Of a stretch of DNA of 64,000 nucleotides, positions 40,119 to 50,559 are shown piece after piece. Every line of letters starts with the position of its first letter. Within the stretch, counting starts at the first letter, position 1. The stretch is from Prorocentrum cordatum (lineage: Eukaryota > Sar > Dinophyceae > Prorocentrales > Prorocentraceae), in the NCBI GenBank assembly GCA_963575745.1, contig CAUYUJ010015296.1, forward strand, positions 118,259 to 182,258. The letters are read 5' to 3'. The translations under genes and the position numbers were made by a program. The notes below the pieces were generated by a model that was not told the origin of the DNA, made no database searches, and was given only the letters and a program-made list of their open reading frames with translations.

Positions 40119-41005
40119 ACAATAAGTTGCGAGGACAATGGCGACATGCTTAGGAGCCTCAGTAGTCGTTTAGCGGCACCAGAATACGTAAACGCCAGCG
40201 TGGTAAACAACATGAGGACGATGATGAAATGAGAGTTTGAGATAACCGGAGAGATGGTGCACAAGCTAGATGAGGGCACGTGGCACATCCTGAATGACAA
40301 GTAGGAAGGTGTGGAACCCTGGGGGGGGGTAAAGGTCGTCAGAGAAGAACGCGTACTTCTAGCGTACCAGAAAAGATACAAGTGGTACTCCGTGGTTACA
40401 GGGGTGACCGAGTCGTCGAAAACGAGCCCAGCTACGAGCCCGGAAACGCCAAAGAAAATTGGATGTGTCGCCGCCCGGTTGGAACAATGGGCGGCACTGG
40501 TGGAAACATTGGACAGGTACGGCCCAGCGTATTCGTTGAACTTCCCACTCCGCATAACAGCACTGAGAACCATCATGGCCCACGCAGGGGACCTGGTTTG
40601 ATGGGTGGCACCAGGAGTGTTTTGAAACGCGAGACTCTCTCTCTCTCTAACCAGAATACCAACAAGTATGCGTCAAGTGTGTGGAGCGGTCGCGCAAGAA
40701 GAAGCCATGCGCCGAAGCGCGAAATCACGAGGCCATGGACATCGGGGGCGTTATTGGAGGCAGCGGCGACCAAGGTCACATCTGGGACTCAAGTAACGGT
40801 TGGAACGTAGCGGGCTACGTGGACGAGGGCGATTGCCGGTGGGCCAGGGACCCTGACTGGGGGCGCGAAGATGAGCATGGTGGAGGAGAGGGAGTACGCA
40901 CTTAAGAAAGGCAAAGTACCGGAGGAAAAGGGGCCCACGTGCTACAAGTGCGGCCACTTCGGACACATCGCGGCGAACTGCCGGGAAGGAGGCGGACAGG
41001 GGTGA
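40119..41005 (+). pseudogene. Gag-like zinc-knuckle protein, broken
   Basis: In one frame from about 40119 to 40601 the text reads DNGDMLRSLSSRLAAPEY ... EFEITGEMVHKLDEGTWHI ... ARLEQWAALVETLDRYG ... PLRITALRTIMAHAGDL, with an in-frame TGA at 40230 and TAG at 40302. Reading then moves to a second frame (HEAMDIGGVIGGSGD, about 40690-40905) and a third (40811-41005) ending in CYKCGHFGHIAANC (from 40940), a textbook CX2CX4HX4C zinc knuckle preceded by EEREYALKKGK. Gag or LINE ORF1 proteins of retroelements carry such knuckles after a helical domain and bind the element's RNA. Two stops plus two frame changes make this a pseudogene. A partial second knuckle (CYHCAKK, 41151) follows. No reverse transcriptase is adjacent. 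Confidence 0.7.
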
Positions 41006-41009
41006 GAGG

Positions 41010-41800
41010 GTGGGTGAGGGCGAGAAGATGACATGCGGGCGGCACGTGAAAGGAAAGAGTCAAGGAGGAACTGGAGGTTGCAGCAGCTACGGAGGCAAGG
41101 GGCCCCGGAGCTGAACCAAAGGAGGGCCTGTGCCCATGAACGACCGCAGGTGTTACCACTGCGCGAAAAAAAGGGGGGACGCTGCGGCACGGCGCCAAAA
41201 GGGCTCTCGAGGGCGAGCGCCACGCAGAGACAGAGCCGGAGCTAGACAACCCTGGCGGGCGAGAGGACTGCCTCACGAGAGCGTGCTGCCTCACCGCAAG
41301 CTGGGCCGCCCTCCACCCCCGCACGGGGAGACCTCCCTCCCCACGTGCAGCGGAGGCGGCTCGCTCATCGGCGAGGAGCTCACGCAACACTGTCGACGTA
41401 CGGGCCAACGCCATGTCGCCCCGCGAACCGGTCCTCATACGTGATGGGTGTGGTGCGTAGGGGGACGGTCGCTTCAGTTCCTCATTGTGAGGTCCTTTCC
41501 GATTATCAGCCCGTGCCAAAAAATATGACATGTGCAAGTGGGTTGGTCCCGCCACACACCATGCACGATCCCCGCTCTTGGAAGCTCAAGGTGGCTCCAG
41601 CGTCACGGGCGTGGCTGAGCGCTGCGACCCCGGGCAAGGCGCCGCGGGGCGGGACCCCCCCCCAACAAAAACGAGCCGGCATGCTAACGCCAAGCCGTGA
41701 AGTGTAAATGGCATTGTCAATGACCCCGCGGCGTAGGGACAAACACCAGGATACGGTACCCAGCAGAGCAGTAATTGCTCCCGCCCGCCGCGGGGATGAT
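41010..41800. other. Unassigned, possibly the decayed 3' part of the Gag-like element
   Basis: CYHCAKK at 41151 is followed by a G-run and loss of frame. No protease or polymerase motif was found to 41800. Confidence 0.35.
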
Positions 41801-41932
41801 GATGAGGAGGAGGAGGAGGAGGAGGAGGAGGAGGAGGAGGAGGAGGAGGAGGAGGAGGGGGAGACGGAGGAGGAGGAGGAGGAGGCGGAGGAGGGGGAGG
41901 AGGGGAAGGAGGGGGAGGAGTGGGAGGAACAG
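41798..41932 (+). repeat. (GGA)n tract
   Basis: GGA repeats after a GATGATGATGA lead-in, with GGGGGAGACGG interruptions. Confidence 0.93.
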
Positions 41933-41934
41933 GA

Positions 41935-42445
41935 GCAGGATGTGGACGGGGCATTGGCAGGTGTTGGACGAGACGCCGCGGACGCACGGGCCGAAATCAC
42001 CGCGGCCACGAAGTCTTCGAGCGCGCTAATGAAAATTGAGTGATGCTGCCATCCCGCGTGATCTGTCAGTCTTGCGCCTGGTCTTACCCCGCCCTACTGG
42101 CAAGCCCGATTCCGAGCTGGCACGAGCGGTCACCTTCAAGCGAGCAGCAGCGTGCCGTACCGAAGCAGTGGGATGGCCTCCCAGAGCTGCGCTCCATCCA
42201 CCCTCCTGTTTGACCGCCATCCTCACGAGCCCGCAAGGCCCTGCCCGCTCCCGCGGCGGGCGGAGGGCGGAAACCGGGGGCACCGCTGGGGATCGAGCAG
42301 GGGGGGCTTGCGGACGTGCTCGTCGGGTGTGGGCGGCTCTCCGGCTTCGGGCGGCTGCCCAGCTGCGGCGCCTCGCCGGAGGCGCCCGGGGAAGGGGGGG
42401 GGGCCCAGCTCAGCGACGGGGGGATGGCATAGGCCCGGGTTGGGA
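41935..42445. other. GC-rich, no gene supported
   Basis: Open frames to 250 codons (42036-42776) are composition-driven and run into the GGA tract. No domain recognised. Confidence 0.35.
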
Positions 42446-42600
42446 AGCAGCGGCCCGCAATCGCCCACTCATCGCCGACAGGGGGCCCGATGGCCCGTCC
42501 CGCCCGGGAACGCGAGGGTTGGCCATCTGGGAGCCCATTGCCGATTCATTTGCAATGTACTGCCGGCTCCAGTTCGATGTTTCCCCCCCCCTGCGCCAGG
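42445..42600 (+). repeat. Repeat shared with 11250-11410
   Basis: Second copy; aligned text is listed under the first. Confidence 0.65.
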
Positions 42601-42654
42601 CCTCCGCGAACGTTCCCCCGGAGCCAAAAATGGCCACGGAGGGTGGGAAAGGGA

Positions 42655-43055
42655 GGAGAAGGAAGAGGATGATGATGATGATGATGATGAGGAGGAGGAG
42701 GAGGAGGAGAAGGAGGAGAGCAGATGGAGGAGGGGCAGGGCGGAGGGAGGAGGAACGGGGAGGACAAGAGAGGTAGGGACAGAGGATGGCCCCTCCTCCT
42801 CAGCTTCCACTTCCCGCGAGGAGCTGTCGAAGCACGCCGAGTCGCTTTGCAGCGGTTGGATGGTCAAGTTCCTGCCCAAGGCAGGAGGGCTCCTCTCCGC
42901 TCCCTGAGCCAGGGAGCTGGTGGGACCCAGTCGAATGGAGGAGGACGAGCAGGAGGGGGAGGGTGATGCTGATCGAGGAGGAGGAGAAGGAGGAGGAGAA
43001 GAAGGAGGAGAAGTAGGAGAAGGTGGAGGAGGAGGAGGAGGAGGAGGAGGAACAG
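42655..43055 (+). repeat. GGA tracts flanking a short spacer
   Basis: GATGATGATGAGGAGGAGG at 42668-42720 and GGAGGAGGAGAAGGAGG at 42978-43052. The spacer (42780-42940) has C/G-ending text but no reliable frame. Confidence 0.85.
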
Positions 43056-43195
43056 AACAGGAAAAGGAATGCTCCTCCCTCTTATCGTCCTTCTTTATCG
43101 TCCTGCTGCGTCTCGAGATGCTGATGGCACTGCCACGTGATTCGCAGTGCCACTCGGTGTGTGAGATGCCTCTTGGTGTGAGTGCCACATTTTGA

Positions 43196-43490
43196 AAACG
43201 ACCTGCCCTCTATCCGTGAAGCTCTTGCGTTTTTTGTTTAACGAATGCGCGGGGCGTTAAAGCGAAAGCCATGTGTTGAAAGCGAGCCACCTCCAATCCG
43301 TGAATCTCCTGCGTATGTTTAAAACGAATGTGCGCAGCGCTAAGGCGAGAGCCACATTGTGAAAACCGCCCGCCCTGAATCCTTGGAGTTCTTGCAAATG
43401 TTTAAAATCAACGTGCGCGGCGCTTAAGCGAGAGCAACATTTCGAAAACCACCCGCCCTCAACGTGTGAAGCTGTTGTCAATTTAAGCAT
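43196..43490 (-). repeat. 84-bp minisatellite, reverse orientation relative of 630-1010
   Basis: GCCCTCTATCCGTGAAG, CCTCCAATCCGTGAATC, GCCCTGAATCCTTGGAG and GCCCTCAACGTGTGAAG fall about 84 bp apart. Between them is TTTAAAAYGAATGYGCGCRGCG and AAGCGARAGCCACATTGTG. Confidence 0.85.
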
Positions 43491-43554
43491 CAGGATGATA
43501 AGACGCCTGGCCCGCCCGTTCGACCGGCCGGAAGAGGAATGGAGAAGGATGGGG

Positions 43555-44300
43555 AGACCTCTTGGGAGCTTCTTGGGTCATTCTTGGGGCCTCCTGGGGG
43601 AGTCCGCGGAGAGCTTCGCGGCCCTGGGAGTGCGGACGCAGCGTGATCTCGAGGGGATCGTGGCCCCTGGGGGGGGGGGGGGCGGAGGCCGCGCAAATCA
43701 CGAAGGGTCGCGTGGCCCCCCGGGGAGCGCGAACACGCTGCAGACCACGAGGGGCCCTGGCCATGGGGGGCCAGGGGCGCAGCGTGATCTGCAAGGGGTC
43801 CTGGCGCTGGAAGCGCGGGCGCCTTGTGAGCAGCTGCTCGCCGTCCTGGGGCCCTCTCGGGAGCATCAGGGTCGTCTTGAAGGGGCATCTCGGGCGTCGT
43901 GCAGGCCTCGTCGGCCGTCGTGGGGCCCTTTGGGGGGCCGCCGTGGGAGCCCTCTGGGGCGTCCTGGGGCGATCTTGGAGGCCTTCTGGGCGCTCTTGGG
44001 GCAGTTTTGGGGGACTCTTGGGCTGTTGGAAGGTCGAAAAGAAGCAAATCCTTGAAACACATTGGGAAATCTCCTTCGGGCCTTCATGAAAGACGTCTTG
44101 GAGGCCCCTTGGGCCGTCTTGGGGGCCTCTTGGGGGTTTCTTCGGCCGTCTTTGGCAATTTGGAAGCCATCCTGGGCTGCCTTGGGTGCATCTCGGGCCG
44201 TCTTGGTTGCATCTTGGGGCCGTCTTGGGCCCTGTGGGGGGCATCGTGGCCGTCCTGGCGCTCATCCTGGCCGTCCTGGAGCCCATCTCGGGCCACCCTG
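43555..44300 (+). repeat. CTTGGGGCC-type degenerate repeat block
   Basis: Same low-order words as at 23.6 kb. A linker at 44025-44090 reads GGTCGAAAAGAAGCAAATCC then TTGAAACACATTGGGAAATC. The MITE at 44398 lies shortly after its right end. Confidence 0.8.
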
Positions 44301-44397
44301 GAGCGGGAACGGCATCGGCGCGGGGATGCCGCGCGGCTCCGTGGGCGGCCGGCCGGCGCAGGGGGGGTGCCCAGACATCCAGCACGACGGGCACCCC

Positions 44398-44570
44398 TAA
44401 AACGACGCGAAGATCGGGACAAAATCGGAGCGGGATAACTCGAAATCTATGAGAATCGGCGGGTTTGGAGGATGTATTGGGCGCCGCGGCCGCTCCAGAG
44501 CGTTCCGGGACGCTCTGAGAGCGCTCCGGAACGCTCTGGAGCGATTTATCCCGATCCTAGCCCTGTTTTA
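44398..44570 (-). mobile_element. 173-bp MITE with TAAAAC ends and 5-bp target duplication, copy 2
   Basis: Reverse-orientation copy of 29031-29203 with identical length and few substitutions. Flanked by ACCCC on both sides (44393-44397 and 44571-44575), different from the CTGAA at copy 1. The combination of fixed ends, fixed length and independent 5-bp duplications shows transposition. Confidence 0.92.
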
Positions 44571-44787
44571 ACCCCTTTGTGGTAAATCACCAGGGGGCAG
44601 CGGATCGAAGACGCCTGCGGCGAGTCACCGCCGCCCCCCTTGCCTCTTTGGAAGCGCGTGCGGGGCCGAAGGTTATGTTCTGCTAGAGCTTGGCCGAGCT
44701 ATCGTGCCATGTGCTCCCCCAGCCGCAGTGGAAGCCCGTCGGGGAGCACGTGAGGAACTGGAGAACGAGGATAAGAAGGAAAATAAA
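44571..44787. other. Unassigned
   Basis: About 215 bp with no recognised feature. Confidence 0.4.
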
Positions 44788-44788
44788 C

Positions 44789-44856
<68 letters not shown>

Positions 44857-45008
44857 GGATGAGGATGAGGATGAGGATGAGGATGAGGATGAGGATGAGG
44901 ATGAGGATGAGGATGAGGATGAGGATGATGAGGATGAGGATGAGGATGAGGATGAGGATGAGGATGAGGATGAGGATGAGGATGATGATGATGATGATGA
45001 TGATGATG

Positions 45009-45066
<58 letters not shown>
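44788..45066 (+). repeat. (GATGAT)n and (GATGAG)n compound satellite
   Basis: GAT repeats to 44852, then (GAGGAT)n to about 44982 with one GATGAT break at about 44927, then ATG repeats to 45066. Sub-blocks are sharply bounded. Poly-Asp/Glu, poly-Met and poly-Ile frames are artefacts. Confidence 0.95.
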
Positions 45067-45067
<1 letters not shown>

Positions 45068-45068
<1 letters not shown>

Positions 45069-45119
45069 GCAGGAGGAGGAGGAGGAGGAGGAGGAGGAGG
45101 AGAAGGAGGAGGAGGAGTA
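45068..45119 (+). repeat. (GGA)n microsatellite
   Basis: About 45 bp of GGA directly joined to the GATGAT satellite. Confidence 0.95.
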
Positions 45120-46250
45120 GACTTCTTCGGAGCCTCTTGGGGCACTCTTGGGGTCTCCTGGGAGCTTCCTAGGAGCCTCTTGAGATGAGAGCCTCCTGAG
45201 GGTCTCCTTCGGCCTCGTGGGGGCCGTTGGGGGCTTGTTCGGGGCCCCTTTGGCCGTCTTAGGGCGTTCCTGGGCCGTCTGACGCCGTCGGGAGCCATCT
45301 TGAGGGCCTCTCAGGGCCGTCTTGGGGCCCCGTTGGGGTGCTTCAGGGTCGTCTTAGAGGCCATCTTGGCCGTCATGGGGTCCTATTGGGCCTTCTTGGG
45401 CCCCCTCTTAGGGCCGTCTTGGGGGCTTCTTGAGCCGTCATGGGGCGATTTTGGAGGCCTCTGGGGCGCTCTGGGACGATCTTGGGGGCCTCTTGGGCCG
45501 TCGGAAAGCAGAATAGAAGCAAATGCCAACATCTGTCAAACACCTGAAGAACATCAATGATTTTGGCCTCCTCGGGCCTTCCTGAAGGACCTCTTGGAGG
45601 CCTCTTGGGCCACCTGGGGCCGTCTTGGAGGCTTCTTGTACTGACTTGGACGTATCTTGGACCTTCTCGGGCCGTCCGATCCCGGTGCCTGGGTTGTAGG
45701 TCAGATGCGTCTTGGATGCCTGTGGGGATCTCTTGGGAGGCCTCTTGGGGCCTGATTTGGGCATCCGAGGTGCCACATGGAGCTTGTGGAGGGCCTGCTG
45801 GCGGTCTGGGGTGGCATCTTGGGGCGAAGGCTGGGGCCCCTCTTGGGCCCCTTGGGGCCCTCTTGGGCCGTCTTGGGGGCCTCTTGGGCTGTCTCAGGGC
45901 CATCTTCGGCCGTCAGGGGGCGCTTTGGGGGGGCCTCTTGGGCCGTCTTGAAGCGATCTGAGGGGCCTCTTGGGCAGTCTTGGAGCGTCGAAAGTCCCAG
46001 AAGGCGAGGTAACACTAACATCTTTCAAAAACCAAAGGAAGGCCAAAGCAAGGCCACTGAATTTGACATCTGAGGGCCCTCTTGGGAGGGCTACTTGGAG
46101 CCCGCTTCGGGCGCGTTGGGGGGCATCTTGGGCTGTCTGTTGGCCATCTTGACCGTCGTGGAGCGCTATTTGGGCGACACGGGGCCATCTTGGATCATCG
46201 CGGGGGCCTCTGGGGCCCTCTTGGGCCCTCGGGCCTATGGAACAATCCTG
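45120..46250 (+). repeat. CTTGGGGCC-type degenerate repeat block, longest copy
   Basis: GGCCTCTTGGGCCGTCTTGG words with linkers at 45500-45560 (GGAAAGCAGAATAGAAGCAA, CAATGATTTTGGCC) and 45985-46060 (GTCGAAAGTCCCAGAAGGCG, AACATCTTTCAAAAACC). Linkers share GTCG(R)AAAR and an ATC..TCAA word with those in the other blocks, so the long-period unit is about 400-480 bp. Confidence 0.82.
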
Positions 46251-46254
46251 CGGG

Positions 46255-46940
46255 GCAGCCTAGGAGCACGCTGGACTGCCGAGAAGATGTGAGATGTTGG
46301 GCTCCCTGCCCCTCAACAATAATATTCGATCACCGGATACAGAACTCTAGAAGCCTGGGGTGCACCCCACTTCTTGTACACGATGATGGTATTTGCCGAT
46401 GAGCGCGAACATCAGGTTGATCAGATCCTGCTGTTGTCCACGTGTCTGCTTGAGGAGGGGGCTGAGTCGGCGCACGACGTGCAAGTGTACGTTTTCGTGG
46501 GGAACGTCTTTTCTATGTTCGACAATTTGTAAGGGGGCTGAGTTGGCAAACGACGTGCAAGTTCACATGTTCTTGAGGGGGCGTCTTTTCTGCCGTCGAC
46601 AACTTGTCAATGCAGGCCGTCGAGGAGAGCTGGGAACATTTCAGCGTCCATTCGGGACTGGCTGCTGCTTTGTCGGAGGAGCTTCGCGCTATGACAGCTT
46701 GGCCGCTAGTGGGGCCCCTGACCACAGAACGGCCCATCAACTACAACAAGTCGATCGAGCGGGGGGTGGCTCCGACGCCCATCTTCTCGTGGAGCCGTGT
46801 GGTGCGCAGGGTCCTGGGCAAGCTGGTCTTCGGGGACGCCTCAGCAAGCTGCCCAGCAGCCCCGGTGGGCCTCTGAGGAGCCCCGCCGCCTCCCGAGGAG
46901 GCCTTCTCCCTCCCACCCCCCCCCCCTCGCTCGCCGCCGA
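46255..46940. other. Unassigned, with a short direct repeat at 46455-46570
   Basis: GGGGGCTGAGTYGGC, then ACGACGTGCAAGT, occurs at 46456 and 46530. The text at 46885-46943 (GAGGAGGCCTTCTCCCTCCC then CTCGCTCGCCGCCGAC) resembles 34785-34845 and the AAGGCTTCT foldback right arm. Confidence 0.45.
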
Positions 46941-46945
46941 CTCGG

Positions 46946-47067
46946 CATCGCTCGGACGTGTGCGTTTTTTTCTTCGGCGAGGACCATCGAGGAGCATCCT
47001 TGATCACTTGGCGAAAAAACCACGCACGAAACCGAAAAAAGCACACGGAATGGACGTCCGAGCGATG
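46946..47067. mobile_element. MITE-like element with CATCGCTCGGACGT ends, copy 3 (122 bp)
   Basis: Perfect 14-bp terminal inverted repeats, extendable to CTCGGCATCG against CGATGGCGAG with one mismatch. Interior nearly identical to copy 2. It sits about 600 bp left of the first Met of the LINE ORF. Confidence 0.9.
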
Positions 47068-48484
47068 GCGAGCCGAGGTGTGGCCAGGCGGGCGTCGTGC
47101 CTGCCGGCAGGCCCCTCCCTGGGCGGGCGCGTCTCACGGTGCGGGGGGCCGCCCGCGCTGCGCGCACCGTCCCCCACGGCGGCCCGCGTGCGCCGCCGCC
47201 CTGCACGGCTCCTCCGCGGCTGCCCCCCGCGGACTGCACCCCCGGAGCGGCACGGCCCCAGCAGGCACTGTGGAAGCCGATTGATGGCGAGGAAGCGTGC
47301 TGCCAAATAATCCCCAGAGGGGCAAAACATGCCCAGGCACGATCTCAACATGCAACACACATGCGTGAACCATGCTCAGAACACGTCTGCACACACGTTG
47401 CACACATCCTAAATCCAGTGATCGGATTGTTCGAGTGCCCACTGCCGTGGCATCCACGAAGCCAGCGTCGGAGCCGCCGGCACGGCCGGAGACACGGGAG
47501 CTGCCCTGCCTTGCCGCTGGGCCCGCAGCTCGTGCACGCCCCGGGCGGCCCCCCGGGCGGCGGCCTCGGGCCTCGGGCCTCCCCGCGGCCCGCCCCTCCG
47601 CCGCTCGTGGCCGCTCTCCGGCCCGCGCTGCGCGTAGGAATCGGGGCCTCGTCGGCCCCCCCCCGTCGATGTGCGACTCTGCCGGGGAGTTGGCGCCGGA
47701 ATCTGGCCCGCGGCCGAATACAGTAAGCAGGGGTCTTGAAGAAGGAGCCCCTTTCGTGGAGGAGGGGCTCGGTGTTCCTCGATCGTTTTGCAGTTGTTGC
47801 CTCGGGTTCTCCCGAGGTTTCCCATGGGAAATCGAGGCTGAACCTATGGGAAAAAGGGGCCTCGTTCCTTATGTTGGGTTCCTTATAGGTCAGCGCCCCG
47901 ACTGTAGGCATTCACTGACTCTACCGTCCGTCGCTCGCTCAGTTGCAGGGCCCGTCTCCCGTCTCGCTGCCGACTTTCTGACCTCCCCCCTTCAGGCCTC
48001 CCAGCAGGACTCACAGTGTGAAGCTCTCCTGGAGGACATCGTTACGACGATTGGGGATGTTTGCGGAAGGAGTCGTCATGGGTTACATATGTACCACCAG
48101 CACGTTGATGAGTTCTGCAACGACGTCCGCCATGAACGTCAACACCAAGATGTTCCACTTCAACGGCCTTGTCTTCAATCACTTGCTCCCGACTCCAGCT
48201 TTCGACCTTCACCACCCGACTCCCCACCTCCACCCATTGACCTCCAGCCTCCACCATCCCACTCCGACTCCCACTCCCACCTCGACGCCCCAGGCCTCCA
48301 ACTCGTAGATTCCCACTGCGGCCCGAAAGACTCAGGCAACGAAGGTCATCATGTTGCCCAGCCTCACGCCCCGCCTCACCGTGGGAGAGAAGGAGGAGGA
48401 CGACGAGCCTACCGCGTCGTCTCCGGCGACGTCCCGCTGTGCATCCTAAGGCAGCGGTGCAATCCACCCGACTCCAGCCTGGCT

Positions 48485-49170
48485 GGCTCCGACACGCAGA
48501 ATGTTTCACTACAGGCGGAAATAGCGACATCACAACATACTCCCGACCTCACCCACGACCTCCAACCTTCCACCTCCAACTTTCGACCTCCACCTATCGA
48601 CCTCCAACCTCCACCCACCGACATCAAGAGTACGGATTTTGCCCCTCAGCATCCGCCACCAGTTCTTGACCTTCAGTCCTGCATCTCCAGCGTTCGACCT
48701 CCACCTAACGACATTCAACCTCACCTGACAGACCTCCAACTGTCAGCTTCCGACTCCCAGCATCCACCTCCAGCTATCGACCTCCAATTTTCAACCTCCA
48801 ACTGTCGACCTCCACCCATCGACCTCCAACCTCAATTAACCGACCTCCAGCGTCCAGAGTCCGGCACCCAACATCCGCCACCAGCTGTAGACTGCACCTC
48901 CAGCGTGCGACCTCCACCTATGGACCTCCAACCTCACCAGACCGACCTCCAGCTGCCAGCTCCCGACCCCGAGCATACACCAACAGCTATTGACCTCCAA
49001 TCTTCCACATCCAACTTTCGACCTCCTCCACGTAACGACTTCCAACCTCAACCAATCGAGCTTCAGCATCTAGATTCCGACTCCCAGAATCCACCAGCAG
49101 CTGTCGACCTCCAAGCTTCCACCTCCAGCTTGCGACCTCCACCGAACGACCTCCACCTACCGAATTCTAC
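48485..49170 (+). other. In-frame Pro-rich tandem repeat region of the LINE protein
   Basis: About six repeats of roughly 34-40 residues, pattern SDxQHPPPAIDLQxSTSNxR then PPPIDLQPQxTDLQ. At the DNA level it is a CGACCTCCAACCTCCACC-rich minisatellite of about 110-117 bp with an 18-21-bp subrepeat. Repeat length changes are multiples of three, so the frame is held, unlike the non-coding minisatellites elsewhere in the window. It lies directly before the endonuclease domain and may act as a linker; function is unknown. Confidence 0.85.
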
Positions 49171-49180
49171 GCCGGATACG

Positions 49181-49930
49181 ACATTTACATTATATCACAA
49201 AAACGTGCGTGGACTTATTTCGGAAGATCGCGTTGAGGAGCTTTTCGAAGAATTGCGAGGTACACGATGGGATTTTATAACACTGAACGAGACATGGCGG
49301 CAAGAGAAGCATGAAAATTGGTCATCCAAAGATGGGCATATATTCATGGGATCCGGATTCGAAGAACAACGTTGTGGAGTTGCTATTCTGGTACACAACA
49401 AGTTTGCGAATGCTATCCGGTGCTTCCAACCAGTCAACGAAAGAATATGCTATGCCGACATTGTGGTGAGTGGTCTGAGATTGCGCATCGTTTCAGCTTA
49501 TTTCCCACATAGCGGATACAGTGACAAGAGCATTCAGTCAATGTACAGCATCCTTGCAGAGACCCACCAGCATGCCACCACACAGAAGCTCGCCTTCATC
49601 ATTGGAGCGGATTGCAACGCACGTGTTGGACAGCGACAATCCGAGGACGACCGGCGCACCGTCGGGCCATGTGGTTATGGCGACGTCAACGTGCGAGGCC
49701 AGTGGTTGAAGAATTGGGCGTCCACGGAAAGACTACGCATTATGAACACCTACTTCTACAAGCACGCATGCAACGTGACCACTTACACATCGCCCGAAAA
49801 ATTGCAACACCAAATTGATTTCATCTTGGCCAGCAAGCCCATATGGCGAGCAGCTGCCGATTGCGAGGCAACGACTGACATCGACCTCGGCTCCGACCAC
49901 AAAGCGGTACGATTCACATTCCGAGCACCC
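49181..49930 (+). other. APE-type endonuclease domain of the LINE
   Basis: Begins TTFTLYHKNVRGL. Contains LNETW (Glu codon at 49289), SAYFPHSGYS, GADCNARVG (Asp codon 49610, Asn 49616), HQIDFILAS and GSDHKAVRFTF (Asp 49895, His 49898). These are the metal-binding and catalytic motifs of the exonuclease-endonuclease-phosphatase fold, in the right order and spacing. All seem intact. In such elements this domain makes the first-strand nick at the insertion site. Confidence 0.92.
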
Positions 49931-50559
49931 GGACGACAACGACACAGCAGCCAGCAGGACACACCAATCCGACAAGGGAAACAACGTCGACCACGACGGA
50001 GCCGTCCAGCTTGGCCCCCGGACGACATCCCTGCATACCGCCATGCTCTCACAGACAAGTTAGACGAACTATTACTCGAGACCCGGCTCCAACTCAAATG
50101 CGAGAACATCGAGGCCGCCATCGCCGAAACACTATTGGGCCAACAACAGCCAGAGCCATCCGGCGCACTCAGCATCCAGCAAGCGACAACGACCAGCACT
50201 GTTGCGCGACTACTCCGGGACAGACGGGACACACCAACAACCGACACGACAGCACGAGCACACATCAACAAGACGATCCGCAAGGAGCTCAGGGCTATCA
50301 AACGAGCCACTCGCACAGCCGCCATCGATCGAATTCTCACCCAATACCGAGATTTAAAACGAATCAGCGGGCTCAAGAGTTACAAGAAGAAGGATTTGAT
50401 ACCAGGCATGGTGGATGCCAGTGGCCAAACCCAGCACGACAGGCGGGCCATAGCAGACGTGTTTACAGATTTCTATGCGAAGTTGTACGGCGACGCGCAG
50501 AAAGATGCCGAAGAATGCCAATACCACGGTCAAAGCGAAGCAGTTTCGATCCCACCATT

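Noticed and set aside
43495-44394. Overlapping 110-303-codon ORFs at 43.5-44.4 kb
   Set aside because: Same CTTGGGGCC repeat composition as elsewhere; frames open on both strands.
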